64,000 nt of DNA from contig CM022676.1 in the NCBI GenBank assembly GCA_012295275.1, positions 6,388,219 to 6,452,218 on the forward strand, in the 5' to 3' direction. Numbering within the stretch: the first letter of the stretch is position 1; every line of letters begins with the position of its first letter. The translations under genes were made by a program, and so were the position numbers. Source of the DNA: Chrysomallon squamiferum (taxonomy: Eukaryota > Mollusca > Gastropoda > Neomphalida > Peltospiridae). Below are positions 22,346-33,554 of this stretch, one piece after another. Under the pieces are notes generated by a model. The model was given only the letters and a program-made list of their open reading frames with translations. It had not been told where the DNA came from and made no database searches.

Positions 22346-22629
22346 AAGTATGAAATCCATATCCAAGAAATTGTGTTTCTTCATCAGCAGACCAGTTTGT
22401 ATCTTCTTTTTTTTTCAGATTATATACATGTTGTTATTTTTTTAAATGTAAACTTTTTTTTTTAATGTAAAGATATACTTCAAGGAAAACAAACTTTTAT
22501 ACTGAATCCTAAATCAGAAAAAAAAAAAAAAAATTAATTTAATAATAAAGAAACATCCATTGATTATATAATAAGGAATTTTATTTCTCCTTCAAGAATA
22601 CGATGTCCTCTTCCAATTTAATCTTCGAA
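22346..22629. other. AT-rich non-coding stretch
   Basis: T-run near 22457-22464 and A15 near 22519-22533. No gene is seen. Confidence 0.5.
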
Positions 22630-23040
22630 ATCTAACAGCTTCTTATATCATTTACGCAAGACAACGGTAAATCCTTAATTCACTTTACGAAGAAGATATT
22701 TATCCATTTCTCCAATAAGCACACAAGCGAACCATCAGCAACGGGGGGAGAAAAAAAAATTATCCAGTTTATTTTTCATCTGTTTGGTGTCAATGACCTG
22801 CGAAAAAAAAAAATCCTCCAATTTCTGAAACGTGACAGTTCTGTTGTCCGAGTTATAGCAATTCGACTGATTGCTGCAAATCTGCCACCTGATGGAGTAT
22901 AATGAAGAAAAACAACAGAAAGCAGACGTCGGTTGGTAGTCAGGACTCTTGCGTCTGCTGTAATGTGAAGGATTTTGTCAGGAAATATGGTGTATTGATT
23001 TTTCTGCGATTCCGACACAATTTAAGCTAGGCAAAGAACG
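22630..23040. promoter_or_regulatory. CpG-containing unique patch with bZIP-like sites
   Basis: TTACGCAA at 22652-22659 fits a C/EBP/PAR-type half-site pair. AGACGTCG at 22924-22931 holds a CRE-like ACGTC core. AGCAGACG at 22921-22928 and CGTCTGCT at 22952-22959 form a perfect 8-bp inverted repeat with a 23-nt loop. A non-repetitive 80-codon minus-strand frame (22776-23018) spans the patch, with segments such as LHITADARVLTTNRRLLS and GGRFAAISRIAITRTTE. I recognise no family. Coding and regulatory readings are both open. Confidence 0.25.
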
Positions 23041-25189
23041 ATATCACTGACTTGAGTAGGGTAAACTTATGTTCACTTACGTGTATGATGGAAACATTTC
23101 CCTCAGAAACAAACTCAAACACCTTTGCTGTTGTATTTTTAACAGGTCTTAAAAAAGATGAAGAATGGTAATACAACAATTCTTGACACCGGTTTGAAAT
23201 TATTCCGTATGTATTGAGAAATTGTTTTTAAAAATCAATTCCAAACTTACTAAGAAATTGTCAAAAAAAAAATTCTTTTTGACATCAGAATGCTGATTGT
23301 TACTGCAATAATCTTTTTAAAGTTATTTTTCAAATCACGCTCCAGTCGAAGTTATTCTTCAGTTTTCTTTTCTTATTTGGTTGATTATCTATTTTATTAT
23401 TTAAAAGTTTAATTATTACAGTGATTGTATTTTCCATACAACTGTTTAGATCCAGTTATTAACAAAGGTATTTATAGCAGTCATCTAAAAACACTACAGA
23501 ACTGCTTCTGTTTTCGTATCATTCAATTTGATATTAACTAATAACACTTTCTATATGACTGTTTTAGTTTTTACAGTTTTGCTTTGAAAAAAAAAAAAAA
23601 AGTTTAAAACTATTCTCCATACCACTTTCTAGACAAATATTAATAACTCTCTATCTGGAGCAGAATTTTTGCATACTACAGAAAAGTCATAACTTGTGTT
23701 CACAAATGTCATTCGAAAGGTTTTTCATCACCAGCAATCTAATAAACCTCCGACTTGGATTTCATGATGCTATCTTCTGCACACCTATTTAGTATTAAGC
23801 TGTAACAGCACCGCTCCATAAACAATCATTCCTCCCAGGATGGAGAGTTCACCATGACAAAACTGAGTTATTACACGGTGGTAGTCTGCTAGCAACACCC
23901 ACTCTTACACAGCGTAAAACTGAAAAATGCAAGGTGCTTCCTCATACAGAAATCATCTCAAAGCTCGTTATTATGTATATGTCATAAAATATTTACCTTT
24001 TTTGTTACAAATTTGTTTATATAAATGTATATATTTTTGGGGTTTGTTAATATAAATTTATAAACTTTGGGACTGCATTATATCTTGGGTTTTTTGGAAT
24101 ATTTTTGCAGGCTTTTAAAATTATTTAATATTTTTCACTTAACTGCTGTAATTTTAAAAATATATTTATTTCTATTATGCAATTTGATAACACCGAATAA
24201 CTTTTTTTTTTTTTTAACAATAAAAATGCCCCTGTTATGTAATTTTTAATTTATAATTAACCTGTAGCAGATGATGATATTATGTTATAATAATAATAAT
24301 TATTATTCACACCTTCAATAAAAAAAAAACACTGATGAAATCCTTGGATTAAATGTCAAAATAAATCTCTCTTCTTTGCAATAATCCAGTTCTGAATAAG
24401 CAGAAGAAGAAAAAAACAACAAACAAACAATCCTCTTCTTGGTGTCACTTTTCTGGGTGACTTTCTGTGCAGCTAGCTTTGTTTGTGTAACAGTATCAGC
24501 AAATTAGTTCCCATTAATACCTGACAAGAGCTGTATGTGGTATTGATGACTTTATCCACACAAACGAATTACAGGTGTCACGTCTCATTCATCACTGAAA
24601 CACGATTTCTGTCAGCTAGATCAAAAAGGTGAATCTGTCAACTGGTTTCTGTGACAGTCGAAATGGCTTGTAGGTCTGCTCAGCTTTGAGAAAGATTTTA
24701 ATTAATTTTGATGTGTTTGATTTTGATACCTTCGTTCACTTTGTTGATGTTGAAATATATCTGCGTTCAGTGTATTGTTGAAATCTACGTTAGCGGTTTT
24801 TAAAAAAAAAAATATTTTATGTTCACTTGTTGAAATTTCAGTCTATGCTGTGTTGTTCATTTTATTTAAAAATTAAAACAAAATTTTTTGTTCATTCAGT
24901 GCTGAGTTTTTGGGGTTTTTCAAAAATAAAAGATTTTATATCCATTCTTTGTTTGTCAATGAAAATTATTTTTCATTACTCCATTAAAATATTTACTAAA
25001 ATAAAACATCTCTTTAATTTTTCATTATTCTCCTCTCAAATTTTCTGCAGCATAAATCGTAATAATGTCTTTTCAACAGACACTCTGTAATCAAATCATT
25101 AATGGACTTTATAACATAATAATTAAAAAAAAAAAAAATTATAATTAATAAAAAATTCTCTTTCCATTGGTTCATACAACAAAACTCCT
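23041..25189. other. Long unique non-coding stretch
   Basis: No gene, RNA or clear tandem unit over about 2.1 kb. A-run near 23586-23601, T-run near 24202-24214. Frames at 24067-24249 and 24827-25090 are F/L/I/K-rich and AT-driven. The patch 24450-24720 is of ordinary complexity. Confidence 0.5.
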
Positions 25190-25640
25190 CGTTATTTAGT
25201 TTCTTCGATCTCTGAGTTCCATTTCGTGTTCATTTCTGTTCGAGCCATAATTAAGCATAATGATTCCGTAATGAAAAATCATCTGCAATGACGGATCACT
25301 TGCAATCACAGATCATTACGTAATGATGAAGCGGTTGGGATGATAAATCTGTTGCAGAGATAATTTATGTTTCAGGCCGAACAGTTAATTAAAAGTTTCA
25401 GTGGACAGACAGTCGGTGGCTGTGAGTTTTCCACTTTCCAGCTTCCGTTGTCGTGGTTGCAGAGTTGCCAGTCTGAAAGGAATGCGTAAGCGTGTCGTCA
25501 CAGTTGAATGATTTCTTGCATGCATCATTGAAATCCAGCACATTTTGACAGTAAAGGAATCACTCTGGACAAATTTTCAGTGGTTATGTGTGGCAATATT
25601 TAGGCCAAGCCCAGGTAATTCTGTGTTTTAGGGTCTAAAC
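25190..25640. promoter_or_regulatory. Unique CpG-richer patch with bZIP palindrome
   Basis: ATCATTACGTAATGAT at 25312-25327 is a perfect 16-bp palindrome whose centre, TTACGTAA, is the known PAR bZIP/NFIL3 type site. Just upstream is a contiguous 17-bp tandem: TGCAATGACGGATCACT at 25284-25300 and TGCAATCACAGATCATT at 25301-25317. The second copy carries the C/EBP-like TTGCAATC (25300-25307). TAATTAAGCATAATGATT near 25250 offers homeodomain-type TAAT cores. The patch stays GC-richer to about 25560. Enhancer function is inference. Confidence 0.4.
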
Positions 25641-26519
25641 TCAGTCTGCAAAGGTTAAAATCAATTCTGATCCTTTTTTCTTTTCCTTTTTTATCCTTTT
25701 TTTATTTTCCTTTTTTACCATTTTTTAATAATATTTTTTTGTTTATATATAAATAAAACCCTTTATTCATCAACATAAAAACTGTTAACTGTTTAAATTT
25801 TTTTTGTTAAAAATTAAATTTTCTTAAAAGAAATTTTAGTGTGGACCCCAAAACACAGACTTTTATATTTACTTCCTTAAAAATTAAAGCAGCAACATTT
25901 AGCTGAATAGTTAGCATTTAATTATTTCTAGAGAAATTTGAATTTTTGTCTGATGTAACTGAACACTATAAATTAATAATAAAATTACATTTTTTATTTC
26001 AACATTTTTTTTAAAATCAGTCCAAAACAACAAATAAAAATTAAATTAAAAAATAAAATTAAAAAAAAATTAAAATAAAATAAAATAAAATAAAATAAAA
26101 CAAAACAAAACAAAATAAAACAAAATATTAAAAAAATTAAAAAGAGAAATTCTCAAAATTTTTAAATTTTATATTTTTTTATGTTGAGTTACATCAGTTT
26201 TATATTTTCTAACATTAAATAATGAGAGAAAAAAACATTTATACAGTCAAAAAAAATTTTTTTAAAAATAAAATAATGATACTTTAAAAAGAATTGTAAA
26301 ATGATTAAGGTAATATAAAATCAGGAAAAAAATAAAATTAAAAATATAAAATAAAAAAGATTACTCTAAATCAAATCCAATAAAACTTAGGTTCTTAATC
26401 TGCAAATATCAAATTAAACATTATTCTGATTTTTATGGAAAACTGAAATAAGCTGTTCAAAATGTACCAGACACAAAGCGACATTGATCAATATAAAATT
26501 TAATTATAAAGTAATAACC
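25641..26519. other. AT-rich low-complexity stretch
   Basis: T-rich 25675-25745 and (AAAAT/AAAAC)n at about 26040-26130. No gene is seen. Confidence 0.6.
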
Positions 26520-26650
26520 CTTTATCATCCAATCAAAATGCACCAACGTATTAAATCAGCTCATAATCAACCAATCAAAATTTATCAATGGATTAACAGT
26601 AAATAAAAATAAAAGCTATTGGTCCTTTATCAACCAATGAAAACTGAATT
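26520..26650. repeat. Three short CCAAT-bearing units
   Basis: ATCCAATCAAAAT near 26528, AACCAATCAAAAT near 26569 and AACCAATGAAAAC near 26630, each near CCTTTATCA- or AATCA-like sequence. They look like short diverged tandem units that happen to carry CCAAT, the NF-Y core. Confidence 0.4.
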
Positions 26651-26898
26651 ATTTTCAAATAATTCTGTATTCTTATTATCCTGAAACTTATATACATACT
26701 GAAACCATACCAGCAAAAATTCCATGTGTTAAAATATCTTATAAAACATGTTGTGAGTTAACAGAAAACCATCAACCTGTAAATTATTAAGTATACAGTG
26801 CAGCTTGTAATACTAAAAACCTTTTCAATAAATAAATAATTAGAAAAATCTGTAAAAGATATTTGAATAATTTGAAATACAGTCATTTATTCTTGTGT

Positions 26899-26926
26899 CA
26901 CACACACACACACACACACACACACA
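26899..26926. repeat. (CA)14 microsatellite
   Basis: Perfect CA run, trailing into degenerate CA/CATA sequence to about 27060. Confidence 0.97.
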
Positions 26927-27279
26927 ACCCAAACACAACACACACTATATATGTACTATAAACGCACCCCAATACACACATCCATACATCCAAAACACCC
27001 CAAAAATCAATGAACATTCACCAAACACTGACATTCATACATACATAATCATTGACACACTCATACATATTAATTCACAAAAACTGTTTATCCTGCAGTA
27101 AATGTTAAAACTATAAAATTGCATTAAAATCATCAAGAAAACCTCTTCATGATACAAATATAAATATTTACAAATCTGTATGAGATACAAAAAGAAATCT
27201 AAAAACATCTGTTTCTAGGTTCTCTTTAAGAACTGCAATATGCTAAATGAACATATAACAAAATCAATATAAAAACCAT

Positions 27280-28550
27280 GAAGTACACTAACACTATTTT
27301 TCCATTCCAGAAGCAACAATTTAATTATTTAATTATCTCATACATAGCCTTGTTTCCACACAAACGATCAAAGATCATGTGTTCCTCCTCTAAATCTTCA
27401 TTGCAAGTCTCAATATGATAGACAGATGAATAGATAAAATACAAAAACAATGGACAGCGCTAACAAAATTTTTACACCTGATCAATTTAAAATTAATTAT
27501 ATACCAACATCACTAATATCTTTGCTTGTTCCCAGGCCAGCAAGGGAGAAAAAAAAACAAATCAAGGAATATTATTACTCTTCACCTTTATCTCAAGTTT
27601 CAATATGACAGACATACAAACTGATAAAATGAATATATAAACTTTCATATGCCATTTTATTTTTCAATTCTATCCACACAGATTTACAAATCGTATCAAA
27701 TTCTTATGTTTCCACATAAACCAGCAATCAAAAACCAAAAAAGACACCTGCCATTCATCATCTTTGTTTCATGTTTCAAAATAAAAGACACATAAGCAGA
27801 TAAAATATGTACAAAAAACCCTATCATTTGCCATTACAGTTTTCATTCATGTAAGCAAAAATATAATTATTTAGATATCTTACCCACATATCTTTTTTCC
27901 TCACAAACCATCAATCAAAGGTCACCAGTTTCTCTAAATCTTAATCACAAGAATCGATATGATAGACAGGCAAACAGATATAATTAATATAAAATCTATA
28001 AATTGCCCCAACAGTATTATTCAATCCTATCCACATAAAAATAATTGTTTACAAATCTCACTAATATCTTTGCTTTTACACAAGCCAGCAACCAAAAATA
28101 AATAATTTGTTATTATTCTTCTTCTATGATTCAGGTTTCACTATTATAGGCAGGTATCAGATAAAATTAATATAAATACTGTCATCACAATTTTCAATCC
28201 TATAAGCAAAAATAGAATTATTTTTTCAATCCTATAATCAAAAATAGAATTATTTAATAATCTCATCCCTATCTTTTTTATTTCCATGAATAGAAAAATC
28301 TAAAAAATCTTTGTTTTACATCAAAAATCAAAAAGCCTTTTATCTTTAATGCTCAGATAAAATTAATAATCATAAAAACTATCAACTGCCATTATACTTT
28401 TCTGTCCTATTTACATGAATATAATTATTTGGATATCTAAGCCAAATCTTTGTTTCTACACAAACCTACAATCAAAGGTCACCTGTTTCTCTAAATCTTC
28501 ATTACAAGTCTAAATATGATGGACAGGTGAGCAGGTAATTGATTTGAGGT
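27280..28550. repeat. ~180-bp satellite-like array, seven copies
   Basis: The segment TTTGTTTCCACACAAACC or a variant falls near 27351, 27528, 27707, 27891, 28072, 28280 and 28451, giving spacings of 177, 179, 184, 181, 208 and 171 bp. Within each unit the same order recurs: a TTCAATCCTAT-CACA block, AATTATTTA-ATATCT, the anchor, CAATCAAAGGTCACCTGTTTC, TCTAAATCTTCATTACAAG, CAATATGATAGACAG and ATAAAATTAATATAAAAAC. By eye, units share about 60-75% of positions. No frame survives across units. Confidence 0.85.
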
Positions 28551-28589
28551 TTACATCTGTGAGTCATCATTTGTTAAATCTGCAGCTCT

Positions 28590-28733
28590 CATATTCCCAC
28601 AGTGAACATATGATTCACAATTAGTGGAAAAAGCTGAATATTTTTTTTTTTTTTTATTTATTTTATTTTTTTTCATAATCACAGTATACTGATACTGAAA
28701 ACATGATTCAGAAAGAGTAGAAGTGGCTGAACA

Positions 28734-28766
<33 letters not shown>

Positions 28767-29250
28767 TGTTTATTTTTATATTCCGTAGATACAGTATATC
28801 AATAGTGAAGACATGATTCAGAAACAAGAGATGAACTTGAAAGTTTTTTTGATCATTCTATAGCCTAGATGTTCCCAAACAGACAATGTTATTCAGAAAC
28901 ATTACCAGAAGGTATGGGAGATGCATCGTTTTAGGGTGGGGTGATATTATTTTTCTGTTGCTTTGCAGATGGTGGTATTTTCAGGCAATGAGGTGTCAGT
29001 CACTTTTCAGTATTTCTCATAGAAAAAAAAATTGATTCACAAATACTTTTCTATTGTTTGTACCATAGCTAACACATCTCCATAGAAATGGTAATTAATA
29101 TAAAAAAAAACCTATCCACTACAAAAAGTAGTAAATTTAATTTCTGCACTGCTTCTTTTAACCAAGACACACGAGTCTGTGATTCAGGAACATTCCTACA
29201 AAGGTGTGGCTCAGCAAAGTCATAGAACGGAGCGATATTAATTTCAGTTT
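28590..29250. repeat. Diverged array anchored on CATGATTCAGAAA
   Basis: GATTCA-type anchors occur near 28611, 28706, 28814, 28891, 29034 and 29182. Two central units share ACAGTATA-TGATA, GAAGACATGATTCAGAAA and GAAGT-GCTGAACAGTTTT. A T-run (about 28639-28655) and an A27 run (about 28739-28766) follow the GCTGAA element in successive units. The minus-strand frame at 29069-29275 is part of this array. Confidence 0.55.
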
Positions 29251-29999
29251 GTTTGGATTTGATGCTACTTTCCACTGGATGGGTTCATTCTGCAGTCAGG
29301 AAATTCCTTTGGTGATGATGATATGATTTGGAGATGTTTCTTGGAAGCTGTGGGGTTATGAAGTTACACATGGGTTGGTCTTATTTTTAGTTGGCTTGAG
29401 ATGGTTTGGTATTTTCCAGTGATTATTTTATTCTGCAGGTAATATTTAGTCTGTAGTGAGGTTAAGATTCACATATGTTACTTTCAGATGAAGTGGAAAT
29501 TGCCGGGTTGCAAAGTGTGATTATAATTTCAATTGCTGTAAGTATGTCTGTGTGTATTTTTGTACGTTTCTTCAGGAAGTATTCCTCTGTTTATATCTAT
29601 GTATATTGTAGTTTTTCTATTTTTATTTTTTTATAATTATATTTCTATTGTGTAAGTTAGATTTATCTATTTTAATTACTGTAAACAGAAAATAATTAAC
29701 AATATTTTTAAACAAGAAGCACAGGTTAAAAAAAAATTAAAAATTAAAAAATTAAAGTATTAAATGGACAGATAAATTGTCAAATGAACAATATACAGTG
29801 AATGGGTCAAATTACACTGATCAAATACCAGCTTTCTAACACATGAACTAAAGTATGGACAGACAGAAAACAACATGAAAAAAAAAAAACATTTAACATT
29901 TTTTAAATATGTGTAAAATAAATACAGGTTCAAGGGAGTGAAATTTTGAATAGATAAATATATATATACAAATTTATAAATAAACACACAACAGCAACA
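29251..29999. other. Non-coding stretch
   Basis: 29270-29520 is G/T-rich unique sequence of ordinary complexity. 29600-29960 is AT-rich. The long minus-strand frame (29760-30344) is antisense to the next candidate and runs through a TA repeat, so it is not credible as drawn. Confidence 0.45.
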
Positions 30000-30011
30000 A
30001 ATAAAAAAAAT

Positions 30012-30013
<2 letters not shown>

Positions 30014-30047
<34 letters not shown>
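30014..30047. repeat. (TA)17 microsatellite
   Basis: Perfect TA/AT run immediately upstream of the 30087 open frame. Confidence 0.97.
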
Positions 30048-30050
<3 letters not shown>

Positions 30051-30086
30051 AAAACTAATATATAACAAATATCCATCATATGAAAT

Positions 30087-30506
30087 ATGAAAGAAACAGT
30101 TATTTCCCTTGACACCACCATGCATCATCCGACATGTTTCCAAGGTAAGACGACTTACATTCAGAATACCGCAAAGAAGATGCAAAAACTGACACAAATG
30201 TGCACCACCATGACAACAAAGAAACATGAAACATGTGTACCAGTGCTGCAACAACAACATGTGAATATTACAAGAAGAAGAAAAAACACGAAAAAACGGT
30301 CCATACCTTTCCAAGTGATAACAACACAGAAACAGCATCTGCAAGATAATGGCTGTTTACACAGTTTGAATCAAACAGGTCTATCTGCCCCAGACACACC
30401 ATCACTCACCAGTTCAGATCAATACTACACGGTCGTCCACTCCTTGTACAGTCAGCTGCATGGACAGACAGGAGATGTATGGGCACTTGTTGAAGTGACA
30501 TTTTGA
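30087..30506 (+). CDS. Unnamed 139-codon open frame, weak coding candidate
   Basis: A continuous frame from ATG to TGA across a patch with higher GC than its surroundings. The protein is not built from a microsatellite. The N-terminal third is polar (MKETVISLDTTMHHPTC). The middle holds QQQH followed by a basic RRRKNTKKR stretch, which could be a nuclear signal. The C-terminal part has ordinary composition (GLSAPDTPSLTSSDQYYT, then GQTGDVWALVEVTF). No domain is recognised. A strong-looking splice donor CAAG|GTAAGA lies at 30141-30150 in the frame, so the real structure, if any, may be a short exon. A chance open frame is the main alternative. Confidence 0.2.
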   Translation: MKETVISLDTTMHHPTCFQGKTTYIQNTAKKMQKLTQMCTTMTTKKHETCVPVLQQQHVNITRRRKNTKKRSIPFQVITTQKQHLQDNGCLHSLNQTGLSAPDTPSLTSSDQYYTVVHSLYSQLHGQTGDVWALVEVTF

Positions 30507-30557
30507 AGACTAAATTTTTTTTTTGTTACGGGATCTGTATGTGAGAGTGGTTGTGTT

Positions 30558-30630
30558 TTTTGAGAGAGAGAAAAAAGAGAGAGAGAGAGTGAGAGAGTAT
30601 GTGTGCTTATGTGTGTGTGTGTGTGTGTGT
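30558..30630. repeat. (GA)n and (GT)n microsatellites
   Basis: GAGAGA units at 30560-30596 and GT units at about 30603-30630, followed by degenerate GT/GTAT sequence. Confidence 0.95.
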
Positions 30631-31080
30631 AAAACAAAAGACTGTGTGAAATGTATGTGTGTGTATCTGCCAGTATAAATGTATGTTTGTAATATTTGTA
30701 CTATTTCTCTGTGTGTTTGTGTATATCATTGTCTGTTTGGATGTGTTTGTGTGTATATTTTATGAGTTTGTGTGTAGCACTACATGTTTTTGTATGTATT
30801 TGTGTGTGCGTGTGTGTTTGTCTGAATCAGTATGTATTTGTATGTCTAAATATGTGTATATTTTGAGTATGCTTGCGTGTCTGTGTGTATCACTGTATGT
30901 TTATGTTTTTGTTTTTGTTTGTTTGGATGTTTTTGTGTATTTATATGTATATGATTTATTTTTATGTTTTTCTTTGTTAGTGTATTTGTAATTTTTTAAA
31001 GTACCTGTACGTATGTGTATGTAGATGTTTGTGTGTATATATATGTAAGCATCTGTATATATATTATATTTGTATGTATT
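30631..31080. repeat. Degenerate GT/GTATGT-rich tract
   Basis: About 450 bases dominated by TGTGT, TATGT and TTTGT. It looks like a decayed dinucleotide/tetranucleotide repeat. The 110-codon C/V/Y-rich frame at 30659-30991 is its translation. Confidence 0.85.
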
Positions 31081-31189
31081 TGCCTTTTTATTCTTTCTTG
31101 TGCATTTGAATGGCTTAAATAATAATATAAATAATATTTAAATTCATATCCATTTATCTGCCACAATTAGTTCTTATATCAGCATGAAA

Positions 31190-31460
31190 TTTCGTAATCT
31201 ATATTTTGTGATATATATTCAAAGCTTACTATTCTTATATGCATCTTACTCAACAGAGACCCAGTAAACTTCACTATGTGGTTCCACTTGTCCAAAATTA
31301 ATTACTTATGGTCATCCATGCCTCAGTTTGTAATTACATTATGAATTCATTGGCCAGAATGTAAATTATTAATCAGATGAGTCAGCTACATTCTGCATTT
31401 AAATTTTTTAATAATGACTGATGTCATAGAAGAGGATATATAAATATAGTAGAATAATTT
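31190..31460. promoter_or_regulatory. Unique patch with CRE-, Maf- and TATA-like motifs
   Basis: TGAGTCAGC at 31378-31386 (AP-1/Maf half), TGATGTCAT at 31419-31427 (CRE-like, one base from TGACGTCA) and TATATAAAT at 31437-31445 (TATA-like) lie within 70 bp. Several TAATTA cores lie upstream (about 31300 and 31331). TATA-like strings are cheap in AT-rich DNA, so promoter status is speculative. No open frame follows closely. Confidence 0.2.
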
Positions 31461-31539
31461 TTGAGCTATATCGTATGTGCAGTTTTCAATTATGAAAATT
31501 GAAATTATGAAAATCCTATCTTCTACTGTTTCATTGTTT

Positions 31540-31719
31540 CAATTATGTGACACATACACATAAGTATATATATTCATTCATAGTCACATACACACATACA
31601 AAAACATGCCTACACTTATATACATGTATACTCACACCTGTATGTATGCACACATACACATATAAACATAAATTCAAATATTCAAACGTGAATACATGTA
31701 TATTTTCTCTCTCTCTCCC

Positions 31720-31757
<38 letters not shown>

Positions 31758-31760
31758 TAA
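31540..31760. repeat. CA/CATA-rich tract ending in (CT)n
   Basis: Degenerate CACATA units at 31552-31680 and CT-rich sequence at about 31706-31752, the last 26 bases being pure CT. Confidence 0.9.
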
Positions 31761-32190
31761 CCTCTTTCACCCTTGTACCAGTGAAAATTAACGCCAAATA
31801 TATCTACATCTAATCTACTTTCCCCATTTTTGATTAGTCCGTGACTGCTGTGAAAAAACATTCACTTCATTTCCTGCTTCAGAAACCATCACATCAACAG
31901 GTCTTAAGAAAGCAACAAATAAGGTTTTGGATTTTCAACCCAAATCCCTTTCTGTCTGTCTGTCTTTCTGTCTTTGAGAAGATTTATGTCTCAGTTTCTG
32001 TCAGACACCTATGGTAAAGTTAATCTTAGAAAATGTAATTTAAACTTAGCGATGTTATGCTTGGGAAGATTATTAGATTCCAGACAAAAATGAAGAGTTT
32101 TCAAAGGTTAAATTTAACAGGCTGTTTTTTTTTTTTTTCAATGATAAAACTGAGTTGTTGGAATGATTGTGATGGGTTTCCTCTTTTATA
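31761..32190. other. Unique non-coding stretch
   Basis: Ordinary complexity, with TCTG units at 31953-31970 and T14 at about 32126-32139. No gene is seen. Confidence 0.5.
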
Positions 32191-32194
32191 CAAT

Positions 32195-32443
32195 CATTAA
32201 ACAAAAAAACAAGAACATATATACTTAATATTAGTTATTAAAAAAACATTCAGTTGTCATTATTCATTTGTCCTTTTCATATGATACAAATAATTTAGTC
32301 ACATATGTATTTAACAAGAACATACTTAATTTATCTAAAATTAGTTATTAATAAAATATTTGGTAATCATTCATTAGCCAAATTATTTAATCACATATAT
32401 GTTTATAAAAGCAACATATATACTTAAAAATCAATATTAGTTA

Positions 32444-32480
<37 letters not shown>

Positions 32481-32835
32481 ATTGTCATTTATCAGTTCTT
32501 TTCATTTGATACAAATACTTCAGTCACATATCTATCTAACAAGAACACATATAAATTAATATTAGTTACAAAAAAAATATTCACTAATCTTTCATTAATT
32601 CTTTTCATATGATACAAATACTTTAGTCTCATACATCTTTAACAAAAACATATATACTTAAAATCTATATGTTATTAATAAAATATTTTATAATCATTCA
32701 TCAGTCAGTTAATTTAACAAAAAAATTAAACATACTTAAAATCAAACATTAGTTCTTAAAAAAAGCATTCAATAAGCATTCATCGGTCCATTTCATTTGA
32801 ACAGAACAATTCAGTCACGTGGTAAAAACAACTAT
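32195..32835. repeat. ~105-bp tandem array, six copies
   Basis: ATTAGTTATTAA or a variant occurs near 32230, 32339, 32436, 32560, 32666 and 32748. Each unit has ACATATATACTTAA before this element and CATTCA-CAGTCC(A/T)TTTCAT, GATACAAATA-TT-AGTCACATAT after it. In the third unit the A-stretch after the anchor has expanded to A34 (32444-32477), where neighbours have five to eight A. Confidence 0.8.
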
Positions 32836-32924
32836 CATATTCCACAAGCAAAAGTCGATGCATGTTCTTTTGACATGTTAAAAAACTACCCTACACAATT
32901 CAGCACTGTCATCACTTTGGTTTG

Positions 32925-33296
32925 AATCTGATGCAACATGTAATTCTAGAAGTATGGCCTGTCTGCATGTGTTTGTGTTTTCTGCTTTCTGTGTTTATGA
33001 CATTATACAGAGAGGACTAAGATCAAACCTGATGCAATAGCAATACCCTTGGATCTGGATGTCCTTATTTGTTTGTGTGTGTGTGTGTATGTGTTTGTGT
33101 CTGTCTGTCTGTGTTTTTTGTTTGTTTCTTAAACCTGATGCAATGTCCCTAGATCTGGACATTCTTATTTGTCAGTGTGTACCTGTGTATGTGTGTGTAT
33201 GTTTATCTATATGTTTGTGTGTGTGTTTTTTATTTTATATTTTTGTCTATATAAGTAAATGTAGTCTAATTCTGGAAGTCTTGTGGATGTACATTT

Positions 33297-33327
<31 letters not shown>

Positions 33328-33330
33328 CTT
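32925..33330. repeat. ~105-bp tandem array, each unit ending in (GT)n
   Basis: AAACCTGATGCAAT occurs at about 33025 and 33131, with a diverged AATCTGATGCAAC at 32925 and a more decayed unit at about 33258. After GGATCTGGAT-T-CTTATTTGT each unit passes into a GT-rich tract, the last being a pure GT run at about 33301-33327. Confidence 0.7.
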
Positions 33331-33480
33331 TCAAATAATTACATACAGATACCTCTATGACTAAACATATATGTATGTTTGTATTGATCTGTTTGTCAGT
33401 TTGTCACATAACTCAGTATATTCACTGCCACAAACAAATCTTATGTGATATACTAACTTGGGTTTTTATACAACTGTGTT

Positions 33481-33554
33481 GTATGTATGTATGTATGTAT
33501 GTATGTATGTATGTATGTATGTATGTATGTATGTATGTATGTATGTATGTATGT
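33481..33554. repeat. (GTAT)18 tetranucleotide
   Basis: 74 bases of perfect GTAT. The MYVCMYVC frame across it is a shadow. Confidence 0.98.

Noticed and set aside
29760-30344. 194-codon minus-strand frame, longest in the window
   Set aside because: It runs through a (TA)17 repeat giving poly-YI, lies antisense to a more balanced frame, and its first half is Cys/Leu/His-rich without a recognisable domain.
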